This document shows positions 36,329 to 48,014 of a stretch of DNA of 64,000 nucleotides, one piece after another. Every line of letters starts with the position of its first letter. Position 1 is the first letter of the stretch. Made by a program: the position numbers and the translations under genes. The DNA lies in assembly GCA_037178855.1 (NCBI GenBank), contig JASJZC010000005.1, forward strand, positions 558,001 through 622,000. Reading direction: 5' to 3'. A model generated the notes under the pieces. The model worked only from the letters and a program-made list of their open reading frames with translations, did no database searches and was not told the DNA's origin. Source of the stretch: Oscheius sp. JU75 (lineage: Eukaryota > Nematoda > Chromadorea > Rhabditida > Rhabditidae).

Positions 36329-37233
36329 AATTTGTTGTTGCAGCTCCTGAATATGAGTCTTAGCCTGAGCTTCTTCTCGCTTCGACTGTTCCAATTGCTC
36401 AAATTTATGGTCAAATCAAAATGAAAGTCAAACTTACAGAATAGAGGTCTTCAATCAACTTTTTCTGCTTTTGTCTGATCTTGCGTTGTGCTTCACGATT
36501 TCTCTTCTTTCTTCTCTCGTGCGCCATTAATTTGTAGTATTCCTTGGCGCTCATTCCGGCAAATGGCTTCTGGGGACTGGCATGTTCACTGTTGAGGGGA
36601 CCTAACAAGATGTAATTCAGTTTTGGGCTTACTGCTAGCGCCGGAGAGAGGGCTCGCCTCGAAGCTATACCTTCCAAAGCTGGAGCCGAGCTCGGGTTGA
36701 CTGAAATCATCTTGAAGGCCTGTAGATGGTCGTGGTCCGTATCGAGGATTAAATTCTGAAAAAAAAAAGTTCTGAATCATGAACCATTTTGAACATCGAC
36801 AATGCGACCAGGGTTAGAGTCATCATTGGAACTTCTCAGTTAATGCTTTTCTCAGCTTTTTTCCAAGTTCAAAGTTTTGTATATGTTTGTTTTCGAGTCT
36901 CAGACAAGACTGATTAATGTTTTAGAATTTGGTTGAAGATACGTATAGTTTAAAATACTGAGCCAGGCGGAGCAAACAGGTAAAATAGTTATTGATTACG
37001 ATCCACTCGATCTCAGAATTGTTCAGCAACATTTTACACTCTTCGATTTTAAAACTGTTATGAAACTTCGAAAGTTTACCTGGTGCAAAAACATATGGAG
37101 GCCTAGGATATCCATCAAAGGGATGATCAGGATGTCTTGGTGGATAGGGCTCCGGTATCGGCATATATTGTGGTGGCGGATAAGGATTTCCAGGCGGACC
37201 ATAGTAGTATTCCGATGGCGGACGTTGGTCCAT
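36329..37233 (-). CDS. bZIP transcription factor, last exon unresolved
   Basis: Exons (-): 37233-37080, 36755-36671, 36588-36438, 36397-36329, in phase, giving 153 residues so far. Residues 1-52 are Pro/Tyr-rich (MDQRPPSEYYYGPPGNPYPP), a typical activation-type segment. The basic region RRKKRNREAQRKIRQKQKKL fits the bZIP N-X7-R signature (N...R), and the next exon gives a coiled heptad segment (LEQSKREEAQAKTHIQEL), so the protein should bind DNA as a dimer in the nucleus. The intron inside the bZIP is only 40 bases. After 36329 a GTAAGA donor points to a further exon; two acceptors near 36235-36241 would each add only a few residues before a stop. TTTATAG ends two bases before the ATG. The exact bZIP subfamily is not clear. 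Confidence 0.78.
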
Positions 37234-39116
37234 ATCTATAAACACTCTTGTATCGTTCGTTTCGTCACAAAATCGTATTAGAAATAAACACATACGTATC
37301 GATTAAGTAGCCTCTCCTGCAGGAAGAGAGAGAGAAAGATCCCTACCATTTGTGTGTTTGTAGGAAAGACTACTTTTATCAGTTGAATGCCTCCTTGCGT
37401 CTAAAAAGTACCTACAAAGAGCCGTTTTCCGGGGCACCCCGGGGCCCCAGGTGGAGGAAGCACAAAAGACGATCTAGCAGTTTTGATGATTAGCTAAGTT
37501 ATGAACTTACCCGGCTTCTGACAGCCGTTACTTAAGAATCGGGCGCAACCTTAATCAGCTGGACAGAAAAGGAGCGCCTAAACGTCAAAATAGTGTTACG
37601 AGAGTGTATTGCCAATTGCAGATAAGTGCCACTTTGCTCTTGATAATCTTTCAATAGAGCGGCTTCTCTATCACTCTTTACTGACTGTCTAACAACTAAC
37701 TATCTCCCCTAGTTGAGAACGCAGTTTGGTATAGAAGGAAAAAATGGCTACGTACATATCTAAAAATTGCTGCTCGGTGGTATGAGTCACTACAAAAACG
37801 TGCTGTCAATCTGGAGAAGGAAAACAGTTTACTAAAAAGTTCTACGGAATGTGTGACTCTGTCAATTTGAGACTTTTCCCAGCGGCGCTGTCAATTGATC
37901 CCAGTTGATACGGACAGAGATAAAGTCAAATGGTATAGGGTGACAGATGCAGAGCACGAGAATAGCAGTCTGACAGGGAAGACTAACGAGGTTATATTTA
38001 AGAAAATTGATTTTTTTTTATTAAATCACTTAAAATCTAGATATTTCGCTCGAGAGGCTTGGAAGGTTAAGTCTAAGCAATTGACTGTCTTCTGAGCGGG
38101 GTGAGTGTCTCTAGCAAACTTTCAAGCTTTTGCTACTTGTTATGTACTTTTTGTTGTGCAATCAACTTCAAAAATCTTCTAATACGTCAACACACAATTT
38201 GTTTGTTGACGTATTAGAAGATATAATTAGCATTCTCTTCCATGAATCGAATCTGTTGCCTTTTTGATTTGTCGCCCTGAAAGATTACTTTTCAAGCCCT
38301 TGGTATGCTATTTAACAATCAGGTTATTGAATCACTTAAAATCGTAAGCAATCTGAAAATTTGCATATCTCCTCAGGCAGAAATCGTCTTTAAAAGTTGA
38401 ATGAAAAGCTCCTTTCGAAGCTGACGCAACTTTAAACCTTAAATCGGGTGTCCGAAAGTTTTTTCGAGTATTAGGTCTGACATGGGTCTTGTAGAGAAAA
38501 ACTCGCTGATCTCGGTAGTGTCCCTATAACGTGTTTTGTCTGCGATTATCACAGAGAAATAAGGCCGTAAAGTTACTCTCCCAGAACAAAACCTATCACT
38601 TGACGGGGGCAGTCCCCGTCAGCAATTAACTCTGGCTTGTCAAAAATTATAACAACTGACAGTTATTAGTTGCTATTTTTCGACTACTGAATTTAGTTGT
38701 TGCTCCAAAACATTGGGAGCATGTTGCTCCTTGAGTTCTCTAAAACTACTTGGAACAGAACTAAGATGAGTATGAACGGCCTAGGAAACAAAAGCACATA
38801 GATTTACGAAGTTCTGAAATCCTTCCTCCGACTTTTCTACTATCTAAACGGCAATTTATAGGATCTTGTACGTCCAAAAGCGCCCTTTTACGAAATGAGT
38901 TTGTCTTGTTCTCACTATGGAACCGTTTTCCCTGACATATCTATTTTAAATTGTCTTCGCGTCTCTGTCTGTGTGTATATGTGTCTGTCTGAAACCAATA
39001 TGGCCAATTAGTGTGCACTGTGCACACACTAATTGTTTGCAAGTCAAGTCAAATCGAGTTCGAATTCACTCGTGAAAGCAACAAGTAACTGTAAATCAAA
39101 AGGGCAGTTCGTAGAA
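37234..39116. other. Gene-poor stretch
   Basis: 5' flank of the bZIP gene, including its promoter. No other gene supported. Contains the perfect palindrome at 38174-38222 and a T/G-rich simple stretch near 38955-38990. Confidence 0.45.
38174..38222. repeat. Perfect 19-base palindrome
   Basis: ATCTTCTAATACGTCAACA (38174-38192) is repeated exactly in inverted form at 38204-38222 with an 11-base loop. Not followed by a T run, so it does not resemble a terminator; more likely a mobile-element footprint or a hairpin in a transcript. Confidence 0.85.
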
Positions 39117-39257
39117 TCTTCTACTACTAAAATGCAATGGTGTCTGTCCGTCCGTCCGTGCGTCACCACAAGAAAAAAGCTGATAAGTCATTGGATGACA
39201 AAAATTAAATTGACAATTCCGCTTTTAGGGGCTAAGTCAAGACTAAGGATCTGGACA
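39117..39257 (+). mobile_element. Helitron-like short element, truncated
   Basis: 5' end A|TCTTCTACTACTAAAATGCAA with the GGTGTCTGTCCGTCC block and AAAAAGCTGATAAGTCAT interior shared with the 35554 copy. The 3' hairpin is missing; similarity fades near 39250. Confidence 0.6.
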
Positions 39258-39956
39258 GGGTGACAGAAGGGAATGAAACAGACCGCTGTTCAAAAGAATC
39301 AGGGGTTATACCTGTCACTTGAAAACCGCAACATTTGGTTGGATAGTGGCGAGCTCATGATCATATGACTCTATTGTCGAGATTTCATAGAATAACTGCA
39401 GGAATCAATCCCACTGCTGGTCCTCTATAAACCTTCAGAGTGAAATCGAAAATATTTTACTCACCTCGTATAAACCACAATACAACTTTGCTTTGAATAG
39501 CAAGTATATGGTGTGATACAAATGTTTCATAATGCCTTTTCTAATCGTTCAATACCAGGTTCGTTACCATTCCTCATCGTGGAGCCATCATCATTCTTCT
39601 GAGCCAATTGGCAGTCGTCATACAGAGATCAACCCTGACGACTATGTGGAAAGTTTGGACGAATACTTGTGATTGTTCTCCATATTTCCTTTCTCACGAT
39701 ATCATTATAGCTGTTTATTGTAAGCATTCATTGCTTATTCCATTCTTCTATGGGTACGACATAAATGTTTGTATTTCTTTTTCAACTATATCTCGGTGTG
39801 GAATTCATTTGGAAATTCCGATTTTGGAGTCTGATCTCTTTGAAATCAAAGTCTGCGAGAGTTTTCCGAAGGTTTCAAGTGTTTCCAGACTAGGAAAATT
39901 GACAAGTGAGCGTTCTGCCTACACATACGGGTGTGAATATCGGGCTGTTCATTGTC
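39258..39956. other. Intergenic, nothing recognised
   Basis: Short open frames occur but none has family features or flanking splice sites that join. Confidence 0.4.
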
Positions 39957-39958
39957 TA

Positions 39959-41574
39959 CAGTGCGCGTCATAACTATAAAGGCACCCCAGTTTTTAGCTG
40001 TGGAGCCAAAACTACGCATTTAAAAAAAAAATCTGACAATGCCATCTTTTCCTACGGTATTCAAAACCCTTGTAAAAAAATCTACAGACCCATCGGATTA
40101 TCCTTCTGCCCTAGATAAACAAAAAGGTCTCGACGTGTCGAATTCAGAAGCGTCAAAACTATAAAGGCACTAACAAAACAATTCATATAAATAGCTTAAC
40201 TTTAAATGTTTCAGTAGTCGGTGGCTTTTCCGTTGCGGGAGATCAACTGGAACAGACGGCTGTTCATCGAGAGAGAAAGATTCTTCAAAACGATGGGGTT
40301 CAGGGTCCTCCAGGCGATAAGAATGGCATTCTTCAGCTCCTGTACAGTTGAGAACTGCTTGCCGCTCTTGTAGACCTCTCTGACGAGAATTCCCCAGAGA
40401 TTTTCAATCGGATTAAGATCGGGAGAACAGGCGGGCCACGGCATAGTGTTGACGTTGTTGCTTTGCAGCCAGAGCCTAGTGGAGTTAGATGAATGGATCG
40501 GCGCGTTATCATGTTGAAATGTCATCTGCGGATTGGCATGGAGGTAAGGAAGCAGGTTGTTCTGGAGCACATCTTGATAGTTGAGGCTATTCATCCTGCT
40601 GGTGGTAACAAACTTGAGCGAGACAGTTCCGTCGTGTGAGTATGCCGCCTAGACCATAACCGAAGCGCCACCAAAATTTCTCTTCGAGAAATAAACCGGG
40701 TCCTTCCTCAAGTCGCGCCAATACGATGTATTACCATCCGGACCGTCAAGATTCCACTTTTTTCTTCGGAGAAGATGACCTATAGAAGCTATGAAAACAA
40801 AAAATTTAGATTTACTCACTTTAGTCCAGTCAGTATTGAAGTGGTTTCTTGCAAAGGTCATTCTATCAGCAATGTGACGAGGGAGAAGTCGGGGAGCAGA
40901 CTTCTCCCTCGTCACATTCATCTTCTGTCTGGTTAAATGAGCATTCCTGTGGATGGAGCGGAGAACAGTGCTGTTCGAAACACTGAGACGGAGATCGGAT
41001 TTCAGGAGAGCAGTGGTCACTCTTTTGTTGGAGACAGTTCGAGCGATCATTCGCTCGTCCCTGCTTGTCAGCTTCCTTGGTCTTCCTCCTCTGTTTTTAG
41101 CTCCATAGTCAACAGGATCCTTGCGATAATTGTCCACCACGGTAGGAGAACGTCCAATGGCAGTAGCTATGGCCCTGTTGCTCAATCCTTGACCATCAAG
41201 GACGTCAACCTGTCCCCTCTCTACATCCGTTAGGCGGGCTCCTAGAGGCATCACAAAGGTATTCGGAGATGAGCAGGTGTTGAACGAGTGCCAGAAGCAA
41301 CTTTTCCATTCTTTTATACGCATGATTTAACATGTCTCGATAAGTAAAAACTCTAAATACCATCTGCCTTTATAGTTTTGACGCTTCTGAATTCGACACG
41401 TCGAGACCTTTTTGTTTATCTAGGGCAGAAGGATAATCCGATGGGTCTGTAGATTTTTTTACAAGGGTTTTGAATACCGTAGAAAAAGATGGCATTGTCA
41501 GATTTTTTTTTAAATACGTAGTTTTGGCTCCACAGCTAAAAACTGGGGTGCCTTTATAGTTATGACGCGCACTG
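39959..41574 (-). mobile_element. Tc3-like transposon with full-length ends
   Basis: It is 1616 bases long, with inverted ends of about 210 bases (39959-40169, 41365-41574) starting CAGTGCGCGTCATAACTATA and flanked by TA on both sides (39957-39958, 41575-41576). The near identity of the two arms suggests a fairly recent insertion. The leftward interior carries a Tc3-type transposase gene. Tc3 of C. elegans also has long inverted ends. Confidence 0.95.
40211..41251 (-). pseudogene. Tc3-type transposase, inactivated
   Basis: The start is MPLGARLTDVERGQVD, close to Tc3. Helix-turn-helix segments follow (LSNRAIATAIGRSPTVVDNYRKDP, GRPRKLTSRDERMIA), then the DDE domain: NLDGPDG..YWRDLRKDPV, RNFGGASVMV, FQHDNAPIH with the second Asp, and SPDLNPIENLWG with the third acidic residue. 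An intron with a GTGAGT donor interrupts at TKV/VIF. Defects: the first catalytic position reads Glu in VIFSEEK (40765-40767) where Asp is expected; a base is missing from the A run right after it (40758-40763); TAG stands where Trp is expected after GASVMV (40649-40651); and a perfect inverted duplication sits at 40871-40918. It cannot make an active enzyme. Confidence 0.92.
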
Positions 41575-41576
41575 TA

Positions 41577-42212
41577 CTCTTTTTAGTAGAATTGAGTTGA
41601 AACATACATCAATTCTGTCGACAGCTTCTTTATCTGCAATCAGCAGATGGGCGGCTTCCAAAGATGGGGTCTGAAGAAAAGATTTTTCAAGACAAACAAT
41701 TAGCTTCCGTGTAGCCGATTCGGTACGGGTGAGAATCCTGGCCAAGTTTTGTAGCCTGGCTCGTAAGACAGAATGAAACCCCATCTCTCAGTCTCTCTGT
41801 AGCTCTGTCGCTCTGTCGCTATCTCTCTACATCGCTGTCTCGCTGTTTTTCCGTCTCTCAGTAACACTGTCGCTCTGTCTCTGTGTCTCGCTGTCTCTCT
41901 GTCTCGTTCCTCTCTGTCCGTCCGTCTCTCTTTCCATCTGTCTATCTGTCACTCTGTCTCTCTATCCCCCACCTCTTCAGACTCCCAGTCAAACTATTTT
42001 TCCATCTCTCCCTTTCCAACCACCATCAATCATTCCAGTGGTCGAGAAGTTGTAACACAGACTCTCTCTCTCTCAAGTTTCAAAGCAGTTTTTGAAACGG
42101 TCCGCGAACTGATGAGACGAGACACAGTGTACTGTCCTCTGTGTCCAAAGGGGAAGGGGGTGTGGCCCGACCGCTAGTAGCCACCTTTCCCCCAGCTGAG
42201 AGACACGCCATA
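41577..42212. other. Spacer and probable promoter of the vWA gene
   Basis: Contains a long CT/GT-rich simple repeat (about 41785-41980) directly upstream of the vWA gene. A TTTCCCCCAG acceptor ends at 42195, 17 bases before its ATG. Confidence 0.5.
41785..41975. repeat. Pyrimidine-rich CTCTGT repeat
   Basis: About 190 bases of imperfect TCTCTGTC/GCTGTCTC units. Similar tracts recur at 47560-47700, 20870-20930 and, in the complementary sense, 47240-47290 and 56590-56680. Confidence 0.8.
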
Positions 42213-45200
42213 ATGACGGCTACCACTTTTCTCCTACGTCTATTGTTTCTCGTAAGTCACACACACAGCTACTTTCTCTTTCTCTCTGTGAAAGGGACAA
42301 AGAACAGGATCCAGAGAGGGTCTTTTCCCAGAGACAGTAACCAGAAAATATCAAAAAGACATGTTTTTAAAGACTTTAGGGAATCGAAAAGGGCGGGAAG
42401 CCATACGGAAAGTCTTTACCGGGAGTTCAATGCGAACTTGTGTTGGTAAACCCCGTCACCCTCGTTTCGCGGGCTCTTCTGGGCGCCAAAACCCAACTTC
42501 TTAGGTTTGGCATGTTCTGCTAAATGTTCTCTGAAAAATCACGTTGTCTACTCAAAATAGGGGTTTGGAGTGACCAGATTGAGTGCACTACTATTAAAAG
42601 AAGGCCATTTTTCAGGCTGGGAGATCATTTTCATATTATAGGTAGAAACATTTTCAAAAACAGTTACGGTGTTCTATATTATCAGACAGTTCGATTCTAC
42701 GAACAGTTCATAGCCTCAGAAACTTGAAAAACGACTGAAATGTTTAAAGTCATGATTATAGGAAGCTGAGTTCTTGTTTGTACATTCAAATAGAAACACA
42801 TACTTCGAACAATCCCGGAAAAAAATGGAACCTGGCCCTATTTCCAGTCTCTAAGCCCTATTTTCTAGGCGGCAGCATGGCTGGTGGTGGAGCCACAGAC
42901 GACGCCACTGTTCCCAGTGGCTTGCGAACTCAATGTTTTGATCGTCTTGGACAGGTATCCCTACTTTTTAAAATCTTAGTTGCCGAGTTTTTTTTTGTGG
43001 TTCGTTATAAGAAAAGTATGAATTTTGGCTTCAATGGATCGATCAGTAAAGTAAAGGTAAAGAGACTATCCGAATCAACGGCAGAGATCCTTGGAGAGCT
43101 CTGTGAGTCAAGCTCTAGCGGGGTCTTGCGACGCCGACCGTCGCGGAGGCTTCCCGACGGGCCAGATCGCAGGGCGATCAAAACAGTTTTGAAAACCAGC
43201 TCAGCCTCTTTCCGGGTGACTATTGCACATTCCCTCAAGATTTTACTATCGGCACCTTCAAGTACCGAGCTTACGGTTTTTACTTTCTTGGACTCTCTAA
43301 ACTTTTATTGCTTCACTTTGCTTGTTAGTCGTAGTGTCGAGTTTCAAACTTGCTGAAATGCCAGTTAGCATTATATTTTAGTAACCCGTTTTATAAAACG
43401 TTACTAACTATTTTCAGTCTTTCTCCAACTTTGCATTGTTTCAGCATACACATAAAGGCTAGAAATAACTGGCAGAACAGTTTGTATGGGTTGGTACTTT
43501 CTAAGCAGGCCAATTTCCAAAAATGCTACGTTTGCATTGTTTCACCACGGCCACAAAACGTGAAGAACTTAGCTGAAACATTTTTACAACTTGTTCCAGA
43601 AATAGGCGGCTTCAACTTTTTGTGTTTCACCACATTCATAACTAACGCTTCGTAGAAGCAATAGTGTGAGGCTAACATCTCGAAAGAGACTTGTTCTGAC
43701 TGCCCCAATTGGCTGAATTCGTGGTTCCTCTGTTCTTCTCCCATTTCAAGGCCCGCCCGTCCAGCTGTTTCAGAAACTAACACAACCCCCTGATCAGTGT
43801 TGTTTTGATAACAGGAACCAGTTTTTTTTTCGCTCTCTCCTGACTCTCTGATCATGGATCAAAAAAAGGAATGTGTGTTGGACGCTAAATTTGGACGAGA
43901 AGATGGTTCGGGTGTGGTTTCTGACTTCTGGGAGGGGAGAAAAGGGTCGTGGAATCGGGTTTAAGGCAGTGAGCAGAGATACATATATTTTACGTTTGTT
44001 ACGTTTGTTTTTTGTTTTGTTACGGGTTTTGAAGTGGATATGGACAAAAAGTGAATACATATAATCAATACTGTATATCAGTAGGATCTGAAACAGTTTT
44101 TCTAGCAGATTGAACATGTATGGGTCGAAGTTTGTTTAGCATGTTTTATGTTTCAAGCTCAACGTGAATATTCCTAGTAGGATCGTTGAAGTGCTCGACC
44201 ATTACCCTTGGAGAAAATTATTATTTTCAAAACTTTAAGTCAACTTTCAGGTTTGCTGTAACTTTCAAAGCAACATTTACATCTCTTACTCTAAAACGCA
44301 GCAGTGTATGTCTGTCCGCACGCTGGGGCGATACCCAGCCATAGCTTCGCGATTAGAGCACTGCGCTATGAAGCAGAGCTACCTGGGTTCAATCCCCGCC
44401 GAGGTTTTTCGCGTATCTGAAAGGACGGTGAAGCCGCAATCTTGTACTAACACTGAAACATGGAACAATTTGTCACGTGCTATGTTTCACTGTTCAAAGT
44501 AAAGGTCCACAAATCGGAAAAGTTAATATGTTCAAGAGCGACCTGTCAAAAAAGAACTAAAGAAACTCAATTTCTTAGTTTGAAAACTTTTGTTTCACGG
44601 AAATCTACTAAGAGAGAATATCTTTCCAACCTACTGTACAAATGTTTCAAACGTAATAGACAAAGAAGGGGTGAACGATGAGTAGCGAATAGGACTTCCT
44701 ACCAAAAATGTTCTTTTTGGCTCTAAACACTCATTATTCAGGTCGGACTCTGTGAAAGGAGGCTTCAACAAGTCCCGGCGGTTTGTCATCGATGTCTCTG
44801 AAGAGCTCCAAATTGGACCGGAAAAGCATAGAGTGGCGATGATTGTCTACTCCGGGAACAGCTATCGCAGAGAGATCTTCCGCTGGAACTTCGCCAAGAG
44901 CAATGAGGAATTTGTGAGGGTTACCAATGGACTGAGAGCCATCGGAGGAACGACTAACACGGAAATTGTGAGTTTTCAACAGCATGGAATTGCTCAGATG
45001 GGTTAGAGATCTAAAGGTTCCTTCAAACAAAAAATTTTTGAGATTTTTCCAAAGGATGCTATGTGCGTTTTTTTTTTGTCAAAGAGGAAGAAAGTACTTA
45101 CTAGACCGCTCGAACTGAAAAGTAATCGAGCGGTCTAGTAGGTACTTTAAAACAAAAAAACAAGCTGTATCAAAGTTGTATCAAAGAAGGAATTCCGACA

Positions 45201-47851
45201 ATGCATTGAACATCCTATAAAACGATGCCTCTAGAGGATTCTTTGAAACACAAGAACCTGCAAGATGCTTCTAGCGGTTATAACTGTTTTTCTTCCTGCA
45301 GTAAGGTAGCTTTGAAAGTCTAACGTAGAGGTCCTAAAGTAAAACTTGAAACGCAAACTTTTAGTATTCGAAACTTTTCTGTAAGAAATCTCTACTATTT
45401 AAGTTCTCCCAGGGTTAGTGACAGTTTTGATTTCAAAACATCTACTAAAGATCTCACGGGTATCGAAGTTTTTTTTTCAATATTTCACCACAATTATCTT
45501 TTAGCATTGTCGAAGCCATAAGTTTCATCATAATAAGTTTCAGGCCCTCGAAAAAGCCGTAGAACTCATGCAGACTAGAAATAAGACCATTCCTACCTTG
45601 ATTCTCGTCGTCACTGATGGACGGTCAGTTTTGTGTTTCTCTGAATGGAAAAATAATTGTTTCAGGTCAGCAGTGGATCCCAAGCCGGCCGGTCTCAAGC
45701 TCCAACGAGAAGCCAATACGTGGATCTTTGCTGCGGCCACGGGAGAACCGGAGAAGGTTGACAAGTGTGTTTTTTGGAAGGAATTAGCCGTACGATAGTA
45801 CTACTGAATAACAGTGACAGTGTGAAACAAGAAAAGTTCCTGGAATGAGGAGGAACGAAGATGGTGTCAACAGTGCCGATAGCATCTTAGACCTGTACCA
45901 GTAGTGAAACATAAGTGGTTCTCTAATTTTTAAAACATTTCGGCATTTACGACACAAAGGCACGACAAAGTGCTAAGAGACCACCCGAGTTGTATATGAA
46001 CCAAAAATAAAACATGAGAAACTCTTGTGACCTCAAGTTTGAATAGAAGCAAGCAAGAAATGGTCTGTTTCTAAGCAACTTCTTCATCCACAAAGTTTCA
46101 GAGAACGGTACTGTTTCGACTCGAAAATGCCTAAGTATCAAGAGGGAAACATAAACAAACTCATAGTCTAACAAAAATCATGTCATGGATCGGAGAATGG
46201 TGAACAAGAAATGTTTTGTCAAAAAGTAGTAGTAAAAAACTTTGTGCTAAAATAGGTGGCGAGGTTGAAACAGAAGAAATAAGAAAGACTCCGGAGCTGT
46301 AAGTCAAATTCTGAATTATTGTGCCAGAAGTACTTACTGGTCAGATAATCCTATATACCACGAGCTTGAAATAAAAAAACTGCAAAAGTTTATTCATTTC
46401 CAGACAGGAACTGCTGGACATTACTGGCAACATCAACCACATTGTTCTGCATCGAGTAAGAGACCTGGCAACGGACATCACCAAGAGATTACTCAGACAG
46501 GCTCAGGAAAAGTGTAGAACCACGACTACAACAACAACAACGACCACAACGACTACGACTACCAATCCGATCACTGGTACGGGGACAGAGACAGAGATAG
46601 TGATGAACTTTAGGTTGTGAGTTGGATCTCGTCCTGGTGATGGACTTTTCAACGACCACGGATCCCATCTACAAGTTCTACAAAGAAATGGCCCAGAAAC
46701 TGGTCAATGCCCTCAAAGTTGGACCTCACTACACGCAGGTCATTTTTCAAAATGACCTCTTTACTTTTTTCACATTTTTTTGTTTTGTTTCAGTAGGTGA
46801 CTATGACGATTTCCGACTATTCTACTTCCTCCATTCAAGTCGAATTTCAGGTAGCCCTGGTCAGCTTCAGTACTGTCGGAAGGACGAGGGTTCGGTTCAA
46901 CTTGAAGCGATACAAGGAGGGTGGAGAGGTAGTTCAGGCCATCCGAGAGAGTACTAGTCGAGGAGGAACTACGGCTCTGGGTAGGCCATTCTTTCTCAAA
47001 CCAAACTTCCTGGTCATTCTCCGCTCCATACACTGTCTTATCAAATTAAAATTCAAACACACTTCTCGCCATCTGACCGACTACGTTGGCACGAAACGGG
47101 TTTCGTCTAGTTAGCCATCGTTAACTTATATCACACATTACTACCGAGTATGTTAGTGTCGTCTCGGTATCATTCATGGGAGTAAGGGGAAAAAGTCTGA
47201 ATGACCTTTCGAACTAAACTGTGAGCTGAGGAGTTGGCTGAGAGACAGAGAAAGAGAGGGACAGAGAGGCAGAGAGACAGAGAGAAAATGCGCGAAGAAT
47301 TAATGAACTGATACTTTAGGAGCCGGAATCAAAGAAGCCCTCACCCAGACCAAGGAGAGAGAAGGAGCCAGACCTGGAATTGCTACCAGAGTGAGATTCA
47401 AATTTTCTGGGCCTCACACTTTCATTTCCAGGTAATTGTGGTCTTTACGGATGGCTGGAATAACAAAGGGCCCGACCCGGTCGCAATGGCGAGAGAGGCT
47501 GTTGGACAGGGCTTTGAGATCTTCTCTGTCTCTTACAATGTGAGTATAGTGTCTCTCTGTTCCTTTGTCCCTCTGTTTTTATCTCTCTATGTCTTTTACA
47601 GCTCCTCTTCTTGCCCTCTATGTATGTCTGCCACTCTGTCTCTGAGTCTCTCTGTCACTCTGTCCGTCTGTCTCTCTGTCTCTTCGTTTCTCTGTCTAAG
47701 TAGGTCTTTTCAGGGAAAAATCGAGAAGGCTGTAACCCCGAACATGGAAACATTGGAAAGTGTCGTCCAGGACCGATCTCACCAATTCAACGAGGAGAAC
47801 TTTGACCAGCTGATCCAGAAGATTCGACAAAGAAACGCCCCGTGCATGTAA
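42213..47851 (+). CDS. Secreted protein with two vWA domains
   Basis: Eleven exons: 42213-42251, 42869-42954, 44742-44967, 45544-45623, 45666-45764, 46404-46576, 46614-46738, 46851-46980, 47320-47390, 47432-47539, 47714-47851; the phase closes, giving 424 residues. The N-terminus MTATTFLLRLLFLAAAW is a signal peptide. vWA-1 has a complete MIDAS: D41-R-S43-D-S45, GGTT near 110-113, and Asp142 in VVTDGR. A linker of 15 consecutive Thr follows Cys-Arg, probably O-glycosylated. vWA-2 begins CELDLVLVMD with D245-F-S247-T-T249 (Thr for the last Ser), GGTT near 314 and Asp350 in VVFTDG. Such domains bind protein ligands through a divalent metal outside the cell. No transmembrane segment follows, so secretion or matrix association is likely. 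Intron 2 (1.8 kb) holds repeats. Confidence 0.9.
43097..43158 (-). repeat. Dispersed repeat matching 17514-17572
   Basis: Inverted relative to the other copy, with a shared core GGGAAGCCTCCGC.ACGGTC and CAAGACCCCGC; reads RSGP.GSLR.GRRRKTP.EL in both. It sits in vWA intron 2. The source is unknown. Confidence 0.6.
44282..44445 (+). mobile_element. Helitron-like start containing a tRNA-like segment
   Basis: After an A the sequence begins TCTCTTACTCTAAAACGCA with a TCTGTCCGCACG block, like the Helitron-like copies. Inside, 44325-44400 resembles a tRNA: hairpin GCTGGGGCGATACCCAGC, then TAGCTTCGCGATTAGAGCA (D-arm/A-box-like), an anticodon-arm-like CTGCGCTATGAAGCAG, and GGTTCAATCCC matching the B box. 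The outer stem does not close well, so a working tRNA gene is unlikely. It may be a tRNA-derived insert or SINE fragment. Confidence 0.45.
45091..45148. repeat. 58-base palindrome in vWA intron 3
   Basis: Arms 45091-45113 and 45126-45148 pair over 23 bases with one mismatch (core ACTAGACCGCTCGA), with a 12-base loop. It would fold strongly in the pre-mRNA. Confidence 0.85.
47240..47290. repeat. GACAGAGA repeat in vWA intron
   Basis: Purine-rich simple repeat of GAGACAGAGAGA units within the intron before the 47320 exon. Confidence 0.7.
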
Positions 47852-48014
47852 ATAGGCCTCACCTGTAAATATCATGTGTAGATACGATGTATACCTCACA
47901 AAATACCTCTTGCCATCAGTACCTCGCTCCAAAGAATTGTGATCTTCTATCAACTTGCCATGTAAATTTGTATGAGAAATGAAAATGTGAACACAGAGGA
48001 GAGACAAGAACTTT

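Noticed and set aside
39608-39973. 121-codon frame (+)
   Set aside because: Runs into the Tc3-like left end, no recognisable domain and no matching acceptor or donor.
44325-44400. Functional tRNA gene
   Set aside because: The acceptor stem does not close and the segment sits inside a repeat; described as tRNA-like only.
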